Assembly (NCBI GenBank): GCA_963678375.2 | Contig: OY782831.1 | Span: 682,001 to 746,000 of the forward strand | Length of the DNA: 64,000 nt | Direction of reading: 5' to 3' | Origin: JAEKNW01 sp963678375 | GTDB lineage: Bacteria > Cloacimonadota > Cloacimonadia > Cloacimonadales > JAFGVF01 | In this document: piece after piece, positions 1 to 13,297 of the stretch | Layout: the number at the start of each line of letters is the position of its first letter | How positions within the stretch are numbered: position 1 is the stretch's first letter | Program-made: the position numbers and the translations under genes | The notes under the pieces: model-generated | The model's database searches: none | What the model was told of the DNA's origin: nothing | The model's input: the letters and a program-made list of their open reading frames with translations, nothing else

Positions 1-594
1 GAGAAATTATTTTATGAATATGGCTATGAAGCTGTAACCCTTAATCAGCTAGCTGAAGCTGTGCATTATACAAAGGCAACACTCTATACCTATTTATGTT
101 GCAAAGATGAAATTTATCTTGAAGTTTATTGTCGTGGCTTTGAGAAAAGGACAGAATACCTTTACCAAAACATGAAGCATTGCGATACAGGTTTTAAAGA
201 AATTGAAAATTTTGGTCATGCCTATTTCAACTTCTATAAAGAAAATCCAGAAATTCTATTTCACCAACAATACCTAGACTTCCGTCCCCTAGAATTTGAT
301 AAGTTACCCCAACACTTAGTAGATAGATTTATGGGGCTAAATGAAAGAAGCTCAAAATTAATAATAGATGCGTTACAGAAAGGCATTGATGATGGTTCTA
401 TTAGAAGTGATCTTAAAATTGATTTCTTCCTAGGACAATTAGTTCTTACCCTTAGAGCCTGTGCCTCAGCTGTTGTTAGCCATAAACGAACTGTTTTGAA
501 CCAACCATTTTCAGATGAAACTAATACAAACTGGTATCACAGTTACTTGAATCTTCTCTTAAATGCTATCAAAGGAGATAAATTAGAAGATTAG
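1..594 (+). CDS. TetR/AcrR-family transcriptional regulator (5' end outside window)
   Basis: The reading frame is open from base 1, and the first residues (EKLFYEYGYEAVTLNQLAEA, then KATLYTYLCCKDEIYLEV) are the helix-turn-helix of TetR regulators, so only the first ~15-20 residues are missing. An ATG-less reading inside the HTH would cut the DNA-binding domain, so I extend the gene to the window edge. The C-terminal ~140 residues are the variable ligand-binding/dimerisation domain; no ligand can be named. Members of the family usually repress a neighbouring efflux or lipid gene; the neighbour on that side is not visible. Certain as a TetR family member, unknown target. Confidence 0.85.
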   Translation, partial: EKLFYEYGYEAVTLNQLAEAVHYTKATLYTYLCCKDEIYLEVYCRGFEKRTEYLYQNMKHCDTGFKEIENFGHAYFNFYKENPEILFHQQYLDFRPLEFDKLPQHLVDRFMGLNERSSKLIIDALQKGIDDGSIRSDLKIDFFLGQLVLTLRACASAVVSHKRTVLNQPFSDETNTNWYHSYLNLLLNAIKGDKLED

Positions 595-789
595 AGCATA
601 TACTAAAGACCTTATTAAATTCATTTAAACCGCTTCACTGTCATTAACACCATAAGTTATTGTTTTTATAGTGGGATAGTAACAATGGAGGATTAATAAG
701 TGATAATTTAGAAAGAAAACTAAGTTTGTAAAAATTGGTTAAATGCTAATTCCAAGAAAAACTGAAAATAAAATAGCCAATAGCTGAGT

Positions 790-807
790 CTAGGATAATT
801 ATCCTAG
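790..807. repeat. 18-bp perfect palindrome in the intergenic region
   Basis: CTAGGATAATTATCCTAG is its own reverse complement. It lies in the 282-bp gap between the TetR gene and the FKBP gene, which are convergent. It could be a protein-binding site or the tip of a cruciform/RNA hairpin; nothing else in the gap looks coding. Confidence 0.5.
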
Positions 808-820
808 TTGGAAAATAACA

Positions 821-866
821 CAGCTTTCTGTGCCAGAATAAATACTCCCAGCCTAACAGAAAGCTG
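821..866 (-). terminator. Inverted repeat after the FKBP gene
   Basis: CAGCTTTCTGT at 821-831 pairs with ACAGAAAGCTG at 856-866 (11 bp, loop of ~24). It lies just beyond the stop of the minus-strand FKBP gene. There is no clear U-run, so a terminator role is only a suggestion. Confidence 0.35.
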
Positions 867-876
867 CATGAAAAAC

Positions 877-1311
877 TTACATTACTTTTATTAGCTCAAC
901 TTCAAATTTCAAAGTAGCATTTGGAGGAATCACATTCCCTGCACCTCTTGCACCATAACCTAGTTCAGCTGGGATTATAAGAGTTCTTACTTCACCTGGT
1001 TTCATTCCCAAAACACCTTGTTCCCAACCTTTAATTACTCTTCCAGCACCTAATTGGAAAGTAAAAGGTTGATTTCTATCTTTAGAGGAATCAAATTTTG
1101 TTCCATCCATTAACCAGCCAGTATAATGGACAAGGACTTTGTCACCTTTCTTAGCCTCTAGGCCTTGACCTTCAACATCTACTGTGTACTTTAAACCGTT
1201 TTCCATAGTTATTAATCCTTTTTCTTTTGAGTTACTTTCATTCCCTTTAGCACTACAGGCAAACAAACCTAAGGCTAAAACAATCAATAATAGATAGGTA
1301 ATTTTTTTCAT
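877..1311 (-). CDS. FKBP-type peptidyl-prolyl cis-trans isomerase, lipoprotein
   Basis: A 144-residue protein. Residues 1-18 are a signal peptide ending in a lipobox (LFAC, Cys19), so the mature protein is probably lipid-anchored on the periplasmic face. Residues ~35-144 are a complete FKBP domain, with the hallmark segments VLVHYTGWLMDGTKFDSS, QVIKGWEQG-like (RVIKGWEQGVLGMKPGE) and AELGYGARGAGNVIPPNATL. It would catalyse proline isomerisation in exported proteins. Monocistronic by spacing; it diverges from the polysaccharide operon starting at 1416. Confidence 0.93.
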   Translation of the reverse strand: MKKITYLLLIVLALGLFACSAKGNESNSKEKGLITMENGLKYTVDVEGQGLEAKKGDKVLVHYTGWLMDGTKFDSSKDRNQPFTFQLGAGRVIKGWEQGVLGMKPGEVRTLIIPAELGYGARGAGNVIPPNATLKFEVELIKVM

Positions 1312-1378
1312 AATTTTTATCCTTCACTTAACTTTGTTACCAAAATATTACTTCCCTAATTTTGTGTAAACATAATTC

Positions 1379-1407
1379 TTGACTAAATAGCTAAGATTTT
1401 AATTAAT
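1379..1407 (+). promoter_or_regulatory. Candidate sigma70-type promoter of the polysaccharide operon
   Basis: TTGACT (1379-1384), a 17-bp spacer and ATTAAT (1402-1407). The predicted start would lie within a few bases of the ATG at 1416, and no Shine-Dalgarno sequence precedes that ATG, so the first message could be leaderless or nearly so. Weak -10 match. Confidence 0.35.
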
Positions 1408-1415
1408 AATTTACT

Positions 1416-2780
1416 ATGAGAAAATATTTAGATAAGCCAAAAATCAAATACCTAATTGAGCATTTAAAGTTAAGATGTAATTTATCTGACCAAGTGCTAG
1501 ACAGATTTATCTTTTTGAAAGAAGATGATTTAAGTAACATACCATCAAACCAGATAGTTTTTCCTCTTTCTAAGCAAGCTCATGCTCAAGACATACGAAT
1601 TAATGGACTTCCAATTCTCTATCCTATCTATAAAGATAAAACTGTTCATTATTTCACAAATAATAACTCAACCATATTTTCTCATGATATCTTAAAAGCA
1701 ATCTTTTGCTTACAAACACTCTTTTATGAACAAAATATTACGAAAAGGGACAAGTTAGGAAGAATACCTGCTGAAGATACTTTAAATTTCAAAATGAATT
1801 TTCTCAACAAACCTATTGTTGATTATTTGTTTGATATAATAATTGATGCTATTTCAGAATATTGCCTAAGCAATAGTATACATTTTGAAAGAAAAGCTCT
1901 TTTAAGTGAACACACCCTTCTTTTAAGCCATGATGTGGACCGAGTAGAAACATACTCGTTATATAATCTGCTTAATTCTCTTAAACTTTTATCTCAAAAA
2001 CCATCTTTCTCCAATATGAGTAATGTTACTAGACACCTTAAGCAGTACTTTCTCTTTAACAAGCGCGAAAATCCTCTTTGGGATTTCCCGGAAATGAGAG
2101 AGGTAGAGAAGGGGTTGGACCTTAAATCTACATATTACTTTCTCAATCAAGGAAAACTTCATCAAGATGCTTATTATAAACTATCTAGTCCTCGTATATT
2201 AAAACTCATCAACACTATTCAAGAAGATGATAATGAAATAGGAATCCATCTTACTATTGCAGGTAATCAAAATGAAACAATTGTTAGGGACAATTTAAAG
2301 CGTTTAAATAGTATTACTAATCATAAAGTTATTGGAGCTCGTTCGCATTGGCTTAGGTTTGAATCTCTGAGGACTCCTGATATTTTGGAAGCTCTAGGGC
2401 TAAAATATGATAGTTCAATTGCTCATTTCTCACAACCAGGCTTTAGAGCTGGGACCTGTTTACCCTACAAACTATATAGTTTTAGTCAGAATAGACCCTT
2501 ACATATTTGGGAAATACCATTAATTTATATGGATTGTCAGCTATTGGATTATCAAGCTATTTCTCAAGATGAAGCAATTGATAATTTATACAATTTACTA
2601 ACTGAAGTTATCAAATTTAAAGGTGTTTACACCCTTCTTTGGCATAATGGGAATCTTGCTAAAGAAGAACCTTTCAGTCGAAGAGTATTTTATAAAGAAT
2701 TACTAAAGATGATAATGAGTTCAGGAGCTAAGAATATGACAGCTAGATCATTGATTAAAAAAATTGAGGAGTCTAACTAA
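1416..2780 (+). CDS. Polysaccharide deacetylase (NodB-fold) family protein
   Basis: A 454-residue protein. Its catalytic-type region begins near residue 165 with LLSHDVDRVETYS: the SHDVD motif is the metal-binding Asp-Asp start of NodB-fold deacetylases. IGIHLTIAGN (His) and GARSHWLRF (Arg/His of motif 3), then WEIPLIYMD and LLWHNG near the C-terminus, continue the family pattern. The N-terminal ~160 residues are of a type seen only in this subgroup. No signal peptide, so it probably acts in the cytoplasm on a sugar precursor. The next gene starts at the base after its stop codon, which points to one operon for surface polysaccharide. No ribosome-binding site precedes the ATG. Confidence 0.75.
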   Translation: MRKYLDKPKIKYLIEHLKLRCNLSDQVLDRFIFLKEDDLSNIPSNQIVFPLSKQAHAQDIRINGLPILYPIYKDKTVHYFTNNNSTIFSHDILKAIFCLQTLFYEQNITKRDKLGRIPAEDTLNFKMNFLNKPIVDYLFDIIIDAISEYCLSNSIHFERKALLSEHTLLLSHDVDRVETYSLYNLLNSLKLLSQKPSFSNMSNVTRHLKQYFLFNKRENPLWDFPEMREVEKGLDLKSTYYFLNQGKLHQDAYYKLSSPRILKLINTIQEDDNEIGIHLTIAGNQNETIVRDNLKRLNSITNHKVIGARSHWLRFESLRTPDILEALGLKYDSSIAHFSQPGFRAGTCLPYKLYSFSQNRPLHIWEIPLIYMDCQLLDYQAISQDEAIDNLYNLLTEVIKFKGVYTLLWHNGNLAKEEPFSRRVFYKELLKMIMSSGAKNMTARSLIKKIEESN

Positions 2781-4739
2781 ATGTGTGGAATCTCAGGCAT
2801 ATTTTCTTTTAGAAATCATGATATTAATCCTGAAACTATTATAATTATGAACAATAAGATAAGACATCGGGGACCTGATGATGAGGGCTATTTTACCCAA
2901 CAAGGACAAGGTTCATCTGCTCAACTCTACTCTGGAGATGATTCTACACTTACAATAAAAAAATCTTACCCACATATTTTAAAAAGTCCTTCAACTAATC
3001 TTGCTTTAGCCTTTAGGAGACTTGCCATAATAGATTTAAGTGAAGATGGCCATCAGCCAATGCAAGATTCAACCAGACGCTATACAATAGTCTTCAATGG
3101 AGAGATATATAACTATCTAGAATTGAAAGAAAAATTAGTTTCCAAAGGTTATACTTTTACCAGCAAGAGTGATACTGAAGTATTACTAAATATGTTTATT
3201 GAGTATGGTTTAGACTGCTTTAACTACTTGAATGGTATGTGGGCACTTGCAATCTGGGATGCTATAAAAGAAGAATTAATACTATGTCGAGATCGATGGG
3301 GAATAAAACCTCTCTGTTATTATCATGATAATCAGAGGGTTCTATTTGCTTCAGAAGAAAAGCAAATTATTGCAACAGGAATTGATATATCCCCTAATCT
3401 AGATATGATATACAGATATCTAAATCTTGGTTCTATGGTTCGTTATAGCAATGAAACTTTTTATAATGAAATAACTACTGTAAAAGCTGGTTCTTTTTTG
3501 AAAATCAGTAAAGATGGGATTAACTCTCAAGAATATTACCAGATGGATGTTAATAACTTTGAATCATATTCTCAGCCTTTTTCTCAAGCAAAAGAAGAGT
3601 ATCAAAGGCTATTCTCTAGGTCAGTAAATTTACGAATGAGGTCTGATGTTGAAGTTGCTTCTTGCTTAAGTGGAGGTTTAGACTCTTCTGCAATAGTTTG
3701 CCAAGCTTCTCAAGTTGTATCTCATCCTATAAAAACATTTTCAGCTTACTACGATTATTCTCCTGAATATGATGAAAGAAAATGGATTGATATTGTTAAC
3801 AAATCTTATAACTGTAATAGCTACCTCCTGAGTCCAAGCGACAAAGATGTAGCTAAAGACTTTGCTAAAATTACCTATTATCACGATGCTCCAGTAATAG
3901 GTTCAAGTCCTGTTTCCCAGTATTATGTAATGAAAAAAGCTCAGGAATCAGGAGTTAAAGTTGTTTTGGATGGTCAAGGTTCTGATGAAATTACAGCTGG
4001 GTATAATCATGCTTTTTATAGATATTATGCAGATCTGATTAAAGGTCGTTATTTTACGAGATTAAGCAATGAATTACCAGATTATTTAACTAATCATCCT
4101 AAAGGTAACTATTTTTCAAAAATATCTAAAATCTTGTTTGCTTTGCTTAACCAAGAATCATCTCTTTACAATTTTGAGATTAAAAATCTAAATCCAGACA
4201 TTATGTACAGTAGATTCAATAAGAACATCCTATCTGAAGTTGAAAATCTTAAAACGTCTAAACTTTCGAATTTTCAATACAATTTGCTAAGAAATATCTT
4301 CCTGTCCTCATTACTGCATTTTGAAGATAGGAATTCTATGGCCTTTTCTATAGAGAGTAGGGTTCCTTTTTTAGATATTGATTTAGTTGAATTTGCTTTT
4401 TCTTTACCTTCCTATTTCAAGATTAACGGCGCACAAGGGAAATATATTCATAGACAGAGTTTAAAAGCCATAGTACCCCAGGCAATCTATAACCGTAAAG
4501 ATAAGGTAAATTTTTCTGCTCCTGGTGAGATTTTATGGCTACGCAAAGGTCTTAAAGCTGATCTGAAAGCTACTGTTAACTCTCCATTCTTTACAAAAAG
4601 CAAACTTTTTGATACTATTAAACTAGGTGAAATAATCCATAATTATCTCCTTGGGGATGATAAATATGCAGGCCTCGTCTGGAAAATATATGCTTTGGGT
4701 ATCTGGTATAATATGAATTTTGAAGGAAATAATGCATAA
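2781..4739 (+). CDS. asnB: Asparagine synthase (glutamine-hydrolysing)-type amidotransferase
   Basis: A 652-residue class-II glutamine amidotransferase/synthetase. The start MCGISGIFS leaves Cys2 as the N-terminal nucleophile; the glutaminase domain covers residues ~1-215 (RHRGPDDEG, FNGEIYNY). The synthetase domain carries the PP-loop SGGLDSSA at residues ~297-304 and VVLDGQGSDE further on. It transfers amide nitrogen from glutamine to an adenylated carboxylate. Between a deacetylase and a flippase it may amidate a uronic acid in a surface glycan rather than make free asparagine; this is inference from context. Confidence 0.9.
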   Translation: MCGISGIFSFRNHDINPETIIIMNNKIRHRGPDDEGYFTQQGQGSSAQLYSGDDSTLTIKKSYPHILKSPSTNLALAFRRLAIIDLSEDGHQPMQDSTRRYTIVFNGEIYNYLELKEKLVSKGYTFTSKSDTEVLLNMFIEYGLDCFNYLNGMWALAIWDAIKEELILCRDRWGIKPLCYYHDNQRVLFASEEKQIIATGIDISPNLDMIYRYLNLGSMVRYSNETFYNEITTVKAGSFLKISKDGINSQEYYQMDVNNFESYSQPFSQAKEEYQRLFSRSVNLRMRSDVEVASCLSGGLDSSAIVCQASQVVSHPIKTFSAYYDYSPEYDERKWIDIVNKSYNCNSYLLSPSDKDVAKDFAKITYYHDAPVIGSSPVSQYYVMKKAQESGVKVVLDGQGSDEITAGYNHAFYRYYADLIKGRYFTRLSNELPDYLTNHPKGNYFSKISKILFALLNQESSLYNFEIKNLNPDIMYSRFNKNILSEVENLKTSKLSNFQYNLLRNIFLSSLLHFEDRNSMAFSIESRVPFLDIDLVEFAFSLPSYFKINGAQGKYIHRQSLKAIVPQAIYNRKDKVNFSAPGEILWLRKGLKADLKATVNSPFFTKSKLFDTIKLGEIIHNYLLGDDKYAGLVWKIYALGIWYNMNFEGNNA

Positions 4740-6204
4740 GAATAAAATTAAGAACACAGCTAAAAACACCTTAGTTTATAGCATCAGCAACGTTTTAGTT
4801 AAGATGTCAGGGTTAATCCTTCTACCTCTTTACACTTCGCATATATCTCTAGCTCAGTATGGTTTGCTAGGTTTTTATGAAATAACTTTTGAAATACTTC
4901 ATTTAATATCTGGTTTAGGTATTGATAATGCACTATCCCGTTGGTATTGGGATAAAGATTCTGACTTGAATCAGAAAGAAGTTGTTTTCAATGCAGGTTT
5001 AGTTTCCCATCTCACAACTTTCGTGATTATGACCCTTGCATTTTTTGCTCTGCTTGGCTTTTCAGATACTCTACTCTGGGAAAAACAATCAAGGACTTTA
5101 CTTTTCTGGTTTATTATTAGTAGCCTTTCAAGAGTTTTAATTAGACAACCTTTATTGCTAATGAGAATCCAAGAATTATCTGTCAGACAGACAGTAATAA
5201 ATATTATTAGAATTATCATTGTTGTTGGTCTTAGTTTCATTACTATTGCCCACCTTAAACTTGGTCTAGCAGGTATCTTCATAGCAGAAACCTTCGCAAA
5301 TGCCCTAATTCTTCCTTACCTCTATAGATACTTATTTAAAAATATCGTTATCAAGTTTAATATGTTCTTGATAAAAGAGATGTTAGGCTTTTCTTTACCA
5401 CTAGTTTTATCATCCTTTTTAGCCTTGATCCTTACCCTTTCTGATCGCTATATTATTCAGTACTTCGGGAACTTTGAAGATACAGGTATCTATACTTTAG
5501 CTTACAAGATTTCTAATATCATAAGAGTATTTGTTATTCACTCCTTTGCTCAAGCTTATATTCCTATCTTCTACAAATATATGCATGACGAAGATAGTAA
5601 AAACTTCTATATAAAATCTGTAACTTATTATACCTTCGTTGCTTCTATAATCGCTTTAGGACTTACGATTTTTGGACAAGAAGCAATCCAAGTTGTTGCT
5701 CAATCAGCTGAATACTATTCAGCCTATAAACTTCTTCCTTATTTAGTAATAGGTGTCATTTTTGCAGGTTTAAGGCAGATTCTTGTTTTACCTATTAACA
5801 AACATAAGAAGACTAAACTTATTTCAGTAATTACTATAAGCGCTGGTATCTTTAATCTCCTTTTGAATATTGTTTTAGTACCACTCATGGGGGCAAAAGG
5901 TGCTGCCCTAGCAACTGGATTAGCAAATCTCTTTGTAGTATTATTCTACTACTATTTTGTTAATAAACTAGACAATATAAGATATGAAGATAAGAAGATC
6001 ATAAATGCTATTACTCTAACCATTATTATAGCAGCCATATCTTTATCTATAGCCAATCTAAATATCTACTATCGTTTGCCTATTAAAGTAATTCTCTTCG
6101 CTAGTTTCCCTTTAATCTTATACTTAAGCGGTTATTATGATAAAGAAGAAATTCATCAAATAAAACATGCTTTGGGTGAATTGAAAAGTAAATATATGAA
6201 ATAA
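4732..6204 (+). CDS. Oligosaccharide flippase (Wzx/MATE-like, MOP superfamily)
   Basis: About 490 residues with roughly 14 hydrophobic segments and the N-terminal pattern NTLVYSISNVLVKMSGLILLPLYT of polysaccharide exporters of the Wzx/RfbX type. It would move lipid-linked oligosaccharide across the inner membrane. An upstream TTG (4720) is in frame, but the ATG at 4732 has a well-placed AAGGA and is preferred; it overlaps the end of asnB by 8 bases, which suggests translational coupling. Confidence 0.85.
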   Translation: MHKNKIKNTAKNTLVYSISNVLVKMSGLILLPLYTSHISLAQYGLLGFYEITFEILHLISGLGIDNALSRWYWDKDSDLNQKEVVFNAGLVSHLTTFVIMTLAFFALLGFSDTLLWEKQSRTLLFWFIISSLSRVLIRQPLLLMRIQELSVRQTVINIIRIIIVVGLSFITIAHLKLGLAGIFIAETFANALILPYLYRYLFKNIVIKFNMFLIKEMLGFSLPLVLSSFLALILTLSDRYIIQYFGNFEDTGIYTLAYKISNIIRVFVIHSFAQAYIPIFYKYMHDEDSKNFYIKSVTYYTFVASIIALGLTIFGQEAIQVVAQSAEYYSAYKLLPYLVIGVIFAGLRQILVLPINKHKKTKLISVITISAGIFNLLLNIVLVPLMGAKGAALATGLANLFVVLFYYYFVNKLDNIRYEDKKIINAITLTIIIAAISLSIANLNIYYRLPIKVILFASFPLILYLSGYYDKEEIHQIKHALGELKSKYMK

Positions 6205-6217
6205 TTAAGGATTTAAA

Positions 6218-7555
6218 ATGAACGATTTAGATATTTTCTCAGTAAAAGAAATTAATAACCATATAAAAAATATTTTAGAAAATAACATCCCTAGCCTTTA
6301 TGTTCAAGGAGAGATTACTAACTTTGTTAGGCACTCTTCTGGTCATATTTACTTTTCTGTTAAAGATGATTCTTCTACCTTACGATGTGTGTTTTTTCGA
6401 CAAAACAATTTCAATTTAGACTTCTATCCTAAGAATGGTGATAAAGTTATTCTATTTGGTAATATTACTCTTTATGTCAAAGGTGGTTCCTATCAGTTTA
6501 ATGTTAGAAATATCTTCAGCTCAGGTAAGGGATTGCTTCAGATTAAGTTCGAACAGTTAAAAGCTAAACTAGATTCACAGGGTATTTTTGCTGAATCTCA
6601 CAAGCAAGGAATACCTAGTTTTCCCCAAAAAATTGCTGTAATAACCTCACCTACTGGTGCTGCTTTACAAGATATAAAAAATGTTATTTTTCGACGTTTT
6701 CCAGTGGAGTTACTTCTTTACCCGGTATCAGTTCAAGGACAAGAAGCTGCTAAAAGTTTGATTGAAGCAGTTCAATACTTCACTACAAACCCTGTCGTGG
6801 ATGTCTTAATTATCTCCAGAGGAGGAGGTTCTCAAGAAGATTTGTTCTGCTTTAATGATGAAGACTTAGTACGAGCAATTTATGACTGTCCTATTCCTGT
6901 TATCAGTGGCGTTGGGCATGAGATAGATTTTACTCTTACTGACTTTGTAGCTGACCTTAGAGCTCCAACTCCTTCTGCAGCAGCTGAATTAGCAGTTCCT
7001 GATAGAGTCCAACTTCAAAACAAACTTGATCAGTTTAAAACTGAAATGCAACTAAATCTAAAAAACAAATTGCATTATGAAAGTAATAAAATTAATATAT
7101 TTAAACAGAATTTAAATGATCTTCAGATTGAATCTCAATTAAATCAAAAAAGATTTGAACTCTTAGAACTAGAAAAACATTTCAGTAATACAACAAATAT
7201 ATTTGATTTCTTCAGACATAAGCTAAGTACTTTAGCAAATAAACTCGTCAATGTATTTAATTCTAGAGCTGAGCTAATGATTCTTTCTGAAAAAAATCAT
7301 CTTAGTAGCTTAGCAACAAGACTTAATACAAGACTTGCCTCTAAACTTAATTATGAAAAACATTCTTTTGAACTCCTTACCAGCAAAGTAGAATCACATT
7401 CTCCTCAGGGTATCTTAAAACTTGGATTTGCTTACGTCTCAAAAAACGACAAATTAGTAAATAAAGCTGAAAAACTCAAGTCACAAGATAAAGTAAAAAT
7501 AAGATTCTATGATGGAAGTGTTGAAGCAGAGATTATTGATCCTAAGTTATTATGA
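6218..7555 (+). CDS. xseA: Exodeoxyribonuclease VII large subunit
   Basis: A 445-residue protein of normal length. Residues ~1-100 form the OB-fold (VKEINNHIKNILENNIPSLY, HIYFSVKDDSSTLRCVFF). The catalytic core follows, with ISRGGGSQEDLFCFNDEDLV and PVISGVGHEIDFTLTDFVAD followed by LRAPTPSAAAE. The coiled-coil C-terminal part ends in the usual LKLGFAYVS segment. ExoVII degrades single-stranded DNA in mismatch repair and recombination. RBS AAGGA. No small-subunit gene (xseB) follows; the sequence beyond is repeats, so xseB must be elsewhere. Placed 13 bases after the flippase gene, probably same transcript. Confidence 0.95.
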   Translation: MNDLDIFSVKEINNHIKNILENNIPSLYVQGEITNFVRHSSGHIYFSVKDDSSTLRCVFFRQNNFNLDFYPKNGDKVILFGNITLYVKGGSYQFNVRNIFSSGKGLLQIKFEQLKAKLDSQGIFAESHKQGIPSFPQKIAVITSPTGAALQDIKNVIFRRFPVELLLYPVSVQGQEAAKSLIEAVQYFTTNPVVDVLIISRGGGSQEDLFCFNDEDLVRAIYDCPIPVISGVGHEIDFTLTDFVADLRAPTPSAAAELAVPDRVQLQNKLDQFKTEMQLNLKNKLHYESNKINIFKQNLNDLQIESQLNQKRFELLELEKHFSNTTNIFDFFRHKLSTLANKLVNVFNSRAELMILSEKNHLSSLATRLNTRLASKLNYEKHSFELLTSKVESHSPQGILKLGFAYVSKNDKLVNKAEKLKSQDKVKIRFYDGSVEAEIIDPKLL

Positions 7556-7619
7556 TAAATGAATTACTATAGTGTAACACATTAAACTGCTATTAATCAC
7601 TTGTCAATATATTTGTTCT

Positions 7620-7748
7620 AACTGGGAAAGCGGATGACCACATCCGCAACATAACTGGGAAGGCGGATGACCACATCCACAACATAACTGGGAAGGCGGA
7701 TGACCACATCCGCAACATAACTGGGAAAGCGGATGACCACATCCGCAT
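7620..7748. repeat. Four tandem copies of a 33-bp palindromic repeat
   Basis: Units start at 7620, 7653, 7686 and 7719. Each has ACTGGGAARGC followed by the dyad GCGGATG-ACCA-CATCCGC, then AACAT. Units differ by single bases (AAAG/AAGG; one CATCCAC). Because 33 is divisible by three, the minus strand is open through the array (VADVVIRLPSY repeated), but there is no sign of a real gene. The fourth unit runs into ATCTTTTTC. The ACTGGGA-plus-dyad plan recurs in the prophage at 49371 and 53591. Confidence 0.9.
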
Positions 7749-7830
7749 CTTTTTCAAAGAACAAGATAAAGTTTAAACATGGAAATTTTTCAAATTTCCA
7801 TGATATATTTTGGCTTTTAGAAAAGCCAAA

Positions 7831-7859
7831 TGCGGATGTGGTCATCCGCACTCCCAGCT
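7831..7859. repeat. Inverted copy of the ACTGGGA palindromic repeat
   Basis: GCGGATGTGGTCATCCGC followed by ACTCCCAGC is the reverse complement of the unit repeated at 7620-7748, so the same element is present in both orientations 90 bp apart. A 24-base stretch identical to the 3' end of the 5S gene and its flank begins just after it (7861). Confidence 0.8.
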
Positions 7860-8029
7860 AAAAAAAGCAGGGGTCAAAGATGGCCAGCAGAAGTAGTTCC
7901 ATCTTTTCTCCCTGTTGAAATTTTCAATTCTCATTGCGACGTGTGGGGGCATAGCTTTAGCGATGCCTCAAGCAATACCACAACTTTTCACTTTTCACTC
8001 TTCACTTTTCACTAAAAAAAGCAGGGGTC

Positions 8030-8150
<121 letters not shown>

Positions 8151-8289
8151 TGACCCCTGTCAAAAATGTTTATTTTACTTAGTTTGTCGTGCATGAAGTC
8201 TTAATAATTTTTCACTTTTAATTATTAATTTTTCATTTCTCTTACTGGTGTAAAACAGTAAGAGATAATAGAGTGTATATAAAAAATAT

Positions 8290-11169
<2,880 letters not shown>

Positions 11170-11272
11170 AAAAATTAATTATACACACTCTATTGCACTC
11201 TATTTACTGTAAAATTTTATGTTTTGTTATAGAATGAAAAAGTAAACTTATCAAGAAACTATTTCTCCTTTA

Positions 11273-12809
<1,537 letters not shown>

Positions 12810-13251
12810 TATTATAAATCGTTTTCCTGTCTCTCGCAAGTTTACTTCATTCATTCACTCTATAACTTTTTAAACTTTTAAAATTATTTCAAAGATCATT
12901 TCCAACTTTTCCAAGAAAACTTTCGCTCCCTCGCATTGGTTCCGTCAAACTACTGGAGACCCTTTTCTTGTCAATAGCTTTTTTCATCTTTTTTGATTTT
13001 TTACTTGATGTACATGGACATTTTGCTTCTTTATCTACCATTATTTGGTAATATATATCTCATTAATTTACTCTAATATTTTTTTTTGCTTCTTAAACTT
13101 TTATGTTAAGTTTTGCTTAAGAGTTAGATTTTATGAATGGAAGAAATTCTAAAAAAACTAATCTGGATGCAATTATCTAGCTGAAAGAAAAGGCTAACTA
13201 GCAAATTAGTTTTTCATCAGACTTACTTGTGATATCCTGACAATATATTAC
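12810..13251 (-). other. Leader and promoter region of the rRNA operon
   Basis: No gene is visible in these ~440 AT-rich bases between the 16S 5' end and the permease promoter. A TTGACA on the minus strand (12969-12974) is a possible -35 box for the rRNA operon, but no good -10 follows at the usual distance, so the promoter is not assigned. Confidence 0.4.
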
Positions 13252-13279
13252 TTGCATATTAATTAATATTAGCTATAAT
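13252..13279 (+). promoter_or_regulatory. Sigma70-type promoter of the SLC13 permease gene
   Basis: TTGCAT (13252-13257), 16-bp spacer, TATAAT (13274-13279), 19 bases before the ATG at 13298, with AGGAG between. A close consensus match. Confidence 0.6.
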
Positions 13280-13297
13280 AAATTTTAGGAGTAAATT

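Noticed and set aside
7620..7748. Possible CRISPR array
   Set aside because: The units are directly adjacent with no unique spacers, and no cas genes are near.
7618..7851. 77-codon minus-strand open frame over the tandem repeats
   Set aside because: Its sequence is just the 33-bp repeat translated; no ribosome-binding site and no domain.
12946..12974. rRNA promoter at TTGACA on the minus strand
   Set aside because: The sequence at -10 distance (AGTTTG) is not a plausible -10 box.
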